Shown piece after piece: positions 23,878-29,534 of a DNA stretch of 29,534 bases (the stretch's first letter is position 1; each line of letters begins with the position of its first letter). Location: assembly GCA_002501085.1 (NCBI GenBank), contig DLRL01000073.1, forward strand, positions 1 through 29,534, given 5' to 3'. This stretch comes from Gemmatimonadales bacterium UBA7889. Its GTDB lineage: Bacteria; Gemmatimonadota; Gemmatimonadetes; Longimicrobiales; Gaopeijiaceae. The translations under genes were made by a program, and so were the position numbers. The notes beneath the pieces are model-generated. The model saw only the letters and a list, made by a program, of their open reading frames with translations. It was not told the origin of the DNA and made no database searches.

Positions 23878-25530
23878 ATGAGCCGTACTGCCATGCTCTT
23901 CGCAGCCGCGCTGCTTCTTGCCTTGCCCGTTCAACTTGATGGACAGTCATCGTGGAACGAATTAGTTGATCTGTTTGGTGAATGGCGCGAGTTCGAGCGT
24001 CCGGAGTTCATCGATGGGGTTCCTGACTACACCGCGACAGCTATGGCTCGGCAACAACAAGAACTCGGAGCGTGGAAAGATCGGCTGTGGTCATTCGATA
24101 TAGAAAATTGGCCGGTAGATCAGCAGATCGACTGGCATCTCATTCGTGCGGAAATGAACGGGCTGGATTTTGATCATAAGGTTCGAAGGCCATGGGCTCG
24201 TGATCCCGCGTTCTATGCGACCATGTATCTGTCCGAAAGCGACGTGCCCGCGCATGAGGGTCCGGTCGCCCACGGTTGGATTGATACGTGGATATATCAG
24301 CACCCCCTTTCGATGGATGACGCGGCCGATTTAGGGCAACGCTTCATTGCGATTCCAGCTTTACTCGAGCAAGCTCGGGAAAACCTAGCAGGGAGCAATG
24401 CACGTGATTTGTGGGAGGCGGGGATTCGCTCATTTCGTGGTCAGGCTGCAGACCTAAGAGCGTATGGTGAACAGGTTGCGGGGACGAGCGATATGTTAGA
24501 CCGCGCTCTGGCCAACGCAGCCCAGGCATCAGACGAATTCGCCGATTGGGTCGCGTCGGAACTTCCAGGAAAGACAGGTCGGTCTGGTGTGGGCAGCGAT
24601 GCATACACGTGGTACATGCACAACGTCCACTTATCTCCATTTTCATGGGAAGAACAAGTCACCCTGATGAGGCGGGAACTTGCCCGCTCGCACTCCTCGC
24701 TTCGACTGGAGGAGAACCGTAACCGGCATCTTCCTGAACTCGAACGTATTCAAGGCCCGGCAGAGTACGATCGCCGACTCAACGAATCTGTAGATCTCTA
24801 TATGGCGTTCCTCGAGCGGGAGGAAATCGAAACCATCGAAGACTGGACGGATGCTGCCTTACGCGCCGTCAACGGTTCTTTCACGCCTGCTGAGCCGGAA
24901 GAGATTCGGAACTTCTTTCAGGAGGTCATCTATCGAGATCCGGATGCCTTTCGCCCGCATATGCACCATTGGATCGAACTCGCGCGCATGAGAGAAGCCC
25001 CACATCAGAGCCCTATTCGAGCGACACCGTCTCTCTCGAATATCTATGACCATCGCTCCGAGGGTCTCGCTACCGGTGTTGAGGAAATGTTCATGCACTT
25101 GGGTTTGCTGGATGAAAATTCACCACGGGCTCGTGAATTAGTCTGGATCATGCTGGCTCAGAGAGCTGCTCGAGCAACATCGGGTTTGATGCTGCATGGC
25201 CATGAGTTTGTGATGGAAGAAGCTGTTGATTTTGCGGGCAAGTGGACTCCACGTGGCTGGCTGCCAGATGGTGACCTAGTGCGTGGTGAACAGCATCTTT
25301 ACCTCCGCCAGCCTGGCTACGGTACGAGTTATGTGGCAGGGAAGATTCAGATCGAACAATTATTGGCAGAGGAAGCGCTACAGAATGGAGATGACTTTAC
25401 CATCAGGCGCTTTTTTGATGATTTCTACTCGGCTGGTGTGATCCCCACCGTACTTGTGCATTGGGAGATGACCGGAGAGAAGCACCCGATCCTAGATATT
25501 GGTGGTGTTCAGGAGGCACCCTGGCGATAG
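23878..25530 (+). CDS. Secreted DUF885-family protein (putative peptidase)
   Basis: The start at 23878 follows GGAG eight bases upstream and gives a signal peptide (MLFAAALLLALPVQL, cut near LDG-Q). A 22-residue in-frame extension upstream has no signal character. The 550-residue mature protein follows the DUF885 pattern: PDYTATAMARQQQELGAWKDRL, a long helical middle and a C-terminal HHWIELARMREAPH, TPSLSNIYDHRSEGLATGVEEMF region. GVEEMFMHLG and LMLHGHEFVMEEAV carry acidic and His residues. Some DUF885 members are thought to be zinc metallopeptidases with an HExxH-like site. Here the equivalent positions are not plainly conserved, so activity is uncertain. It is the first gene after a terminator and has its own promoter region in 23799-23877. 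Confidence 0.82.
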   Translation: MSRTAMLFAAALLLALPVQLDGQSSWNELVDLFGEWREFERPEFIDGVPDYTATAMARQQQELGAWKDRLWSFDIENWPVDQQIDWHLIRAEMNGLDFDHKVRRPWARDPAFYATMYLSESDVPAHEGPVAHGWIDTWIYQHPLSMDDAADLGQRFIAIPALLEQARENLAGSNARDLWEAGIRSFRGQAADLRAYGEQVAGTSDMLDRALANAAQASDEFADWVASELPGKTGRSGVGSDAYTWYMHNVHLSPFSWEEQVTLMRRELARSHSSLRLEENRNRHLPELERIQGPAEYDRRLNESVDLYMAFLEREEIETIEDWTDAALRAVNGSFTPAEPEEIRNFFQEVIYRDPDAFRPHMHHWIELARMREAPHQSPIRATPSLSNIYDHRSEGLATGVEEMFMHLGLLDENSPRARELVWIMLAQRAARATSGLMLHGHEFVMEEAVDFAGKWTPRGWLPDGDLVRGEQHLYLRQPGYGTSYVAGKIQIEQLLAEEALQNGDDFTIRRFFDDFYSAGVIPTVLVHWEMTGEKHPILDIGGVQEAPWR

Positions 25531-25539
25531 ATAGATATA

Positions 25540-25650
25540 GGAGCAGAGGATGCAGGAGGTCAGGATAGGCAAGTATACCGTTGGAACGGTGGCAGCCTAC
25601 ACGCTCTAGCGGTAATCTGACCTCCCCGTCGCCGCACAGGAGGATCAATC
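25540..25650 (+). promoter_or_regulatory. Structured leader of the amidohydrolase gene, possible translational switch
   Basis: This 111-base leader is highly structured. GGAGGTCAG (25555-25563) pairs with CTGACCTCC (25617-25625). Inside it TAGGC pairs with GCCTA, and within that ACCGTT pairs with AACGGT around a GG loop. The CCTCC in the 3' arm (25621-25625) can alternatively pair with GGAGG of the amidohydrolase ribosome site (25639-25643), so outer-stem formation and site exposure are linked. No known riboswitch consensus was recognised. Read directly from the sequence; the regulatory role is inference. Confidence 0.45.
25550..25609 (+). CDS. Possible 19-residue leader peptide
   Basis: ATG at 25550 is preceded by GGAG six bases upstream, an ideal ribosome site. 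The frame reads MQEVRIGKYTVGTVAAYTL and stops with TAG at 25607-25609, ahead of the amidohydrolase start at 25651. Ribosomes on it would open the nested hairpin and could free or block the downstream ribosome site, as in translational attenuators. There is no run of one amino acid, so no regulatory amino acid can be named. It may be chance. Confidence 0.35.
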   Translation: MQEVRIGKYTVGTVAAYTL

Positions 25651-27183
25651 ATGACGAGGCGCTCCGCATTTTATTCTTTCGTTGTCCTGCTTGCGTTCGC
25701 ACTCGCAGGGGTCTTACCCGTCTCGCTAGTGGGCCAGGGTACGATCGCCATCGTTGGTGCAACAATCATCGATGGAAACGGTGGCCCACCACTCGTGAAC
25801 GGAACCATCGTTCTGACCGGAAACCGGATCAGTACAGTGGGACCAGCTGGCAACGTCGATGTTCCGAACGGTGCCCAGGTGATTGATGGTACGGGAAAGT
25901 TTGTTACGCCGGGCTTCATCGATAGTAACGTGCACCTCTCCCTCTATGGGGCAGGTGAGACGATTGTCCGCTACGAGTCGCGCAATGCTGATCTGACGCT
26001 TGAGTCGGCTCAGCTTGAGCTCAAGCATGGATTCACTACGGTCCGGGACAGTTATGGATCTCTCTTACCGCTCATCGAAGTACGAGATGCGATCAAGAGA
26101 GGTGAGGTGGTCGGCCCTCGAATGCTTGTGGCCGGTAACATCGTAGGGTGGGGTGGCCCGTATTCGATCACCTTTTCGCTCGTTCGTGAGACGGGCCTCA
26201 CGCTGTTTCAAGAGCAGTTCAATGACTTCATCACGCAGGGCTCCGGAGAGGAGTGGATGCATATGGAGCCAGAGGATCTCCGTGTAGCGGTGAACGCGTA
26301 TCTCGATAAGGGTCCGGACTTCATCAAGTTCGGTGGTACGAGCCATTTCTCGAATCCGATTATGATCGGATTCAGCCCTCGAGCCCAAGAGGTCATGGTC
26401 GAGGAGACACACAAGCGGGGACTGGTGGCTGAGACACACTCGACAAGCCCAGAAGGTCTGCGGATTTCGGTCGAGTCAGGCATCGATCTCATTCAACACC
26501 CGGAGGTACTACCCAGCGTCATATCCGATGCTCTGGCCGAGGAGATTGAACGACGGGGTACCATCTGTGCCATGCTTTCCAACACAATCACAGGTGAGCC
26601 ATGGGCGGAGCATCTGAAGGAGCAGGCGGACCGAGAGGAAAACGAAGACGAACAGGCAGAGGACGTCACTGAAGAGCGGATAAAAACCTCTGCTGAGTTG
26701 CGAGCTGAAGCGCGGCAGAGAGGTGAAGGTATCGAGATTCGTCGGAAGAACGCCGAAAAACTCATCAAGTCTGGATGTGTGACGACGATCGGCACTGACA
26801 ACTACCTCGGCTCAGCGCCTGAATTCCGGCGCAACCCCAAGAAGGCGCTGAACCAATCTTTCGGAACGGGGAGCGTGCTTGCGACCGAGGGGCTGGTAGA
26901 GTTGGGGATGACTCCTATGGAGGCCATCGTGGCCGTAACAAAGAATGGTGCGATGGCGTGCCTCATGCTTGATGAATTGGGTACGCTTGAGAATGGAAAG
27001 CTCGCGGATGTGTTAATTCTGGGTGCGGATCCGCTTGCAGACATCCGCAACATTCGTGTACTGGATACCGTAATTCTGGACGGGAAGATTGTTGATCTTG
27101 ATGCACTGCCAAATCAAAGAATCTTTTCAAGTCCGGCCGATACCTTAGAGCATCCAGGGCACGAAGAGTTGCAGAGACACTAA
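25651..27183 (+). CDS. Secreted amidohydrolase-family protein with altered metal motif
   Basis: The ATG at 25651 has a consensus ribosome site (AGGAGG). A signal peptide (residues 5-28, cut near VGQ-G) precedes the amidohydrolase fold: the IAIVGATIIDGNGGP strand region, VTPGFIDSNVHLSL, carboxylated-lysine candidate Lys226 (FIKFGG), His263 (ETHSTS), His283 (LIQHPE), Asp383 (GTDNY) and the C-terminal LGTLENGKLADVLILGADPL. The usual H-x-H after the beta-strand reads N-V-H (Asn93, His95), so one metal ligand is replaced. Residues about 319-370 are a highly charged Glu/Lys/Arg-rich helical insertion. Relatives act on imidazolonepropionate, prolidase-type or other cyclic-amide substrates; the substrate here is unknown. 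Its 120-base leader is structured. Confidence 0.88.
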   Translation: MTRRSAFYSFVVLLAFALAGVLPVSLVGQGTIAIVGATIIDGNGGPPLVNGTIVLTGNRISTVGPAGNVDVPNGAQVIDGTGKFVTPGFIDSNVHLSLYGAGETIVRYESRNADLTLESAQLELKHGFTTVRDSYGSLLPLIEVRDAIKRGEVVGPRMLVAGNIVGWGGPYSITFSLVRETGLTLFQEQFNDFITQGSGEEWMHMEPEDLRVAVNAYLDKGPDFIKFGGTSHFSNPIMIGFSPRAQEVMVEETHKRGLVAETHSTSPEGLRISVESGIDLIQHPEVLPSVISDALAEEIERRGTICAMLSNTITGEPWAEHLKEQADREENEDEQAEDVTEERIKTSAELRAEARQRGEGIEIRRKNAEKLIKSGCVTTIGTDNYLGSAPEFRRNPKKALNQSFGTGSVLATEGLVELGMTPMEAIVAVTKNGAMACLMLDELGTLENGKLADVLILGADPLADIRNIRVLDTVILDGKIVDLDALPNQRIFSSPADTLEHPGHEELQRH

Positions 27184-27215
27184 TTGCTTGGAAGCAGGCT
27201 CATTAAAAAAAGTCC

Positions 27216-27887
27216 ATGAAAATATTTAAGCATCAACACTGGCATATTCTGGTATTGGGTGGATTGCTATTCTTTCTCTACGCTTATCTAGAAAGAGATC
27301 CGACTATTCTCAATGGCGATCTCTGGGGAATCAGTACTCTTGCCTGGGCCAATTTTGCGATTTGGGTGCCTGTCATTCATCAATGTTACGTGCTTGTTTG
27401 CTGGCGGTCTGAACTGCATTACCGAGGACTCTCAAAGCTGTTTGGAGAAAATGCCTTCAGCGTCTATAAGACAGGTTTCTCGATTCTTGGACTTTCTCGA
27501 CCCGTACTGATTGTCCTGCTTGCGATCTCGAGCAGGATGACATTGAACCTCGACTCCACTTTTTCCTATCTGCTATCAGCGATATTCCTGATTCCAGCCG
27601 TTTATTTGTTCTATTCGGTAAAGAAATATTTCGGATTCGACCGGGCTTTTGGGATAGATCATTTTTACCCGGAGGAATACAGGCTAAGACCGTTCGTAGC
27701 TCAGGGAATTTTCAAGTACACTCGAAACGGTATGTATACGTTTGGATTCTTCCTGGTTTGGGTTCCGGGATTCCTGCTCCAGTCAAAGGCAGCTCTATCG
27801 ATAGCGTTATTCAGTCATCTCTATATCTGGGTGCACTACTATTTCACTGAGCGACCAGACATGAAGATTATTTATCGAGATGCATGA
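27216..27887 (+). CDS. Isoprenylcysteine methyltransferase-like (ICMT/PEMT-type) membrane protein
   Basis: The 223-residue protein has about five membrane helices. The C-terminal part, FVAQGIFKYTRNGMYTFGFF followed by a helix and YYFTERPDMKIIY, resembles the SAM-binding end of ICMT/PEMT-type methyltransferases (usual pattern G-x-Y-x-x-x-R-[HN]-P-x-Y, here with an N-G-M-Y variant, and a final E-R-x). These enzymes methylate lipids or prenylated cysteines. The substrate is unknown. The gene is less GC-rich than its neighbours: I counted 24 of 60 G/C at 27241-27300 against 34 of 60 at 25921-25980, a hint of transfer. It starts 33 bases after the amidohydrolase stop and converges on the M16 gene. 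Confidence 0.7.
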   Translation: MKIFKHQHWHILVLGGLLFFLYAYLERDPTILNGDLWGISTLAWANFAIWVPVIHQCYVLVCWRSELHYRGLSKLFGENAFSVYKTGFSILGLSRPVLIVLLAISSRMTLNLDSTFSYLLSAIFLIPAVYLFYSVKKYFGFDRAFGIDHFYPEEYRLRPFVAQGIFKYTRNGMYTFGFFLVWVPGFLLQSKAALSIALFSHLYIWVHYYFTERPDMKIIYRDA

Positions 27888-27912
27888 GAATCAGATTATT
27901 CGGCTGCATTTA

Positions 27913-29534
27913 TTATGGTCTCCCGATCGTTTCAGCTGGTAACAGCGTTACGATCACCACTCGATCTTCATTCAGATAACGTTGTGCATCTTCTTGGATC
28001 GATTCGATGGTGACGGCATCGATGGTTGTTGTATCGAGCAGGAAACGGGGGTCCTGACCCGACGCCTTAGCCCCGATGAGTTGGGCTGCCCAATAGGGAT
28101 TTAGCCGCACATTTGTCTCGCGTGTGCGTCGCTCTCCCTCGACCACTTTATCGACGTCCTCCTGGCTTGGTCCCTCGACCTGTAGTTTGCGGAGTTCCTC
28201 AAATACTACACCGCGCAACTCCTCGGAACGTAGTGGATCCGATCCGAATGCAACTGTAACGGTATAGCTCTCTTCTGGGATCTGCTCGTAGCCTCCAGTC
28301 ACCCCCACACCGTAAGTGCCACCAAGATCCTCCCGCATCCGTTCTCTCAGTCGTATCTCTAGGGCCTGGGCCATCACGCGCATTCCCACGCGGTTTTGAG
28401 CCGTATAATCAAACGGGCCGCTGAAGGCCATGATCGTTTGGCTCTGTGGCTCGACTCCCGCACGCACGGTCTTCTGAATATGTGCGTCCGGTGGGTCGAT
28501 ATCTAAGTCTACATGACTATCTACTCTCTCTATTTTGGGTAGTGAACCCAAGTACTGTTCGGCTAGCGGACGCATGATGTCTAAGTCGATGGCTCCCACA
28601 AACACGAATGTGAAGTCGCTCGCATCGGCGAAACGCTCCCTGTAGAAATCGACCCCAGTTTCTAGGTCGATTTCGTCCAGAACGGCTACTGAAAGTGGGC
28701 GGGATCTTGGATGTCCTTGGGCCATGGTCACGCTGAAGGTGTCTGCGAATGCCGCCATCGGGTTCGATCCGAGATTTTCCAGGACTGCCCGGCCCTGAGC
28801 TATGAATGCTTGGAAAGCCGTTTCATCTTGGCGTGGCGACGTGAAATAGAGCCAAACCAGCTGGAGCATCGTTTCAAGGTCCTCGGGAGATGCAGAGCCA
28901 CTCATACCTTCGGTGTTCTGGCCAATGGATGGGGACACCTGGACCGCCTTGCCTGCAAGCGCCTTCTGGAGATCGATCGTTGAGAAAGCACCTACGCCAC
29001 CTTGCTCGACCAGCCCCGCAGCCATCACTGCTGACTGATGATCCTCCAAGCTCGAATTGGACCACCCGCCGGGACTTGTCGCCTGCATGGCAATTTCATC
29101 TTCTTTGAAGTCCGTCGGTTTCAGCCAAACAGTGACCCCGTTCGATAGAGTCCAGACCGTCATGTTCAGTTCGTCGATCACACTTTCGGAAAGGATTGAT
29201 CCGGGTTCAGGGGGTTCGGGCACCAGTGGCTCGTCGAGCGTGGTGTCCACATATGGTTCGATTTCCATGCTGGTCACGCCGGCAAAGACCTGCTCGAAGT
29301 CGGTCTGAGAAGGAGTGGTCAGTCCGGGCTTATCAATAGCGTTGGCAAGCACGACACGGTTGGCCTGGTCCAAGTTGGCTCGCGCCGCCTCGTTCACAAG
29401 ATCCAAGTCGATGGTCTGCATCAGCGCCTGTGCGGCCATGTACTCAAATTCGATACCCGGAATGGCATTGCCCTGCAGGAAATGGTTGATGTACTCGCTG
29501 GCAAACTGAAGGGACTCCTGGTTCTCACGGTCGT
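27913..29534 (-). CDS. M16-family peptidase, C-terminal part (5' end outside the window)
   Basis: The minus frame is open to the window edge, so the first visible methionine (29439) is internal and the true start lies upstream. 539 residues are visible, opening with FASEYINHFLQGNAIPGIEF, which is typical of the middle of a two-domain M16 (pitrilysin/insulinase) protease. They include the second M16 half, TLSNGVTVWLKPTDFKEDEI to LLPAETIG, with the FVGAIDLDIMRPLAEQYLG and DLGGTYGVGVTGGYEQIP motifs. The HxxEH zinc motif would be in the missing N-terminal part. The second half lacks it, as in other two-domain members. It converges on the ICMT-like gene with only 25 bases between stops. Confidence 0.9.
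   Translation of the reverse strand, partial: DRENQESLQFASEYINHFLQGNAIPGIEFEYMAAQALMQTIDLDLVNEAARANLDQANRVVLANAIDKPGLTTPSQTDFEQVFAGVTSMEIEPYVDTTLDEPLVPEPPEPGSILSESVIDELNMTVWTLSNGVTVWLKPTDFKEDEIAMQATSPGGWSNSSLEDHQSAVMAAGLVEQGGVGAFSTIDLQKALAGKAVQVSPSIGQNTEGMSGSASPEDLETMLQLVWLYFTSPRQDETAFQAFIAQGRAVLENLGSNPMAAFADTFSVTMAQGHPRSRPLSVAVLDEIDLETGVDFYRERFADASDFTFVFVGAIDLDIMRPLAEQYLGSLPKIERVDSHVDLDIDPPDAHIQKTVRAGVEPQSQTIMAFSGPFDYTAQNRVGMRVMAQALEIRLRERMREDLGGTYGVGVTGGYEQIPEESYTVTVAFGSDPLRSEELRGVVFEELRKLQVEGPSQEDVDKVVEGERRTRETNVRLNPYWAAQLIGAKASGQDPRFLLDTTTIDAVTIESIQEDAQRYLNEDRVVIVTLLPAETIGRP

Noticed and set aside
25555..25625. Candidate tRNA in the amidohydrolase leader
   Set aside because: The length and outer stem resemble a tRNA, but there is no T-loop consensus and no D-loop or anticodon arrangement.
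29315..29509. Plus-strand frame at the right edge
   Set aside because: It is antisense to the M16 peptidase frame, which stays open through the edge and shows typical M16 sequence.

Overview
The window looks like chromosomal DNA of an uncultured, probably aquatic, aerobic diderm bacterium. Base composition is mostly in the 50s percent GC, with Shine-Dalgarno sites and many exported proteins: Tat-signal oxidoreductases, lipoproteins, secreted metallopeptidases and a periplasmic cytochrome c. The mix of DUF885, M14/M16 peptidases, acetamidase, secreted amidohydrolases and many small membrane proteins suggests a marine or sponge-associated Gemmatimonadota-type genome. That is an inference with low to moderate confidence. 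There is no rRNA, tRNA, insertion sequence, phage gene or CRISPR array, and no gap over about 300 bases without a gene.

Layout. Bases 1-828 (minus) hold the N-terminal part of a Tat-exported flavin amine oxidase cut by the window edge. 998-1810 holds three small membrane proteins. 1980-5090 (plus) is a tight run: a lipoprotein arginase/agmatinase, a membrane-anchored PpiC-like protein and a HupE/UreJ-type membrane protein. 5106-10600 is all minus strand: a DUF5671-type membrane protein with a pilin-like partner, a SoxC-like molybdoenzyme with its SoxD-like cytochrome c, a RidA-like lipoprotein, a DUF6174 lipoprotein, a secreted beta-lactamase-fold serine hydrolase and a 55-residue membrane protein. 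10823-11616 (plus) carries small proteins including DUF2164. 11654-14352 (minus) is a CPBP protease coupled to an SLC13/TrkA-C permease. 14434-16005 (plus) has an NHL beta-propeller and a small membrane protein, followed by a terminator. 16146-17216 (minus) is an acetamidase/formamidase. 17424-27887 (plus) is a long catabolic run: M14 carboxypeptidase, ornithine cyclodeaminase-like enzyme, spermidine-dehydrogenase-like flavoprotein, alpha/beta-barrel protein, terminator, DUF885 protein, amidohydrolase and ICMT-like methyltransferase. A 5'-truncated M16 peptidase (minus) ends the window.

Functional theme. Several enzymes fit scavenging of peptides, amides and amines outside the cytoplasm: peptidases (M14, M16, DUF885), amide hydrolases, and amine or guanidine enzymes (arginase/agmatinase, spermidine-dehydrogenase-like, flavin amine oxidase, ornithine cyclodeaminase-like). 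The SoxCD-like pair adds sulfur oxidation feeding electrons to cytochrome c.

The most unusual signal is the 25531-25650 leader of the amidohydrolase gene. It has a well-placed ribosome site and a 19-codon reading frame lying inside a nested RNA fold. The 3' arm of that fold can alternatively pair with the amidohydrolase ribosome binding site, which is what a translational switch would look like. Also notable are a lipoprotein RidA homologue lacking the substrate-binding arginine, an amidohydrolase with Asn in place of the first metal-binding His, and a lipoprotein arginase.
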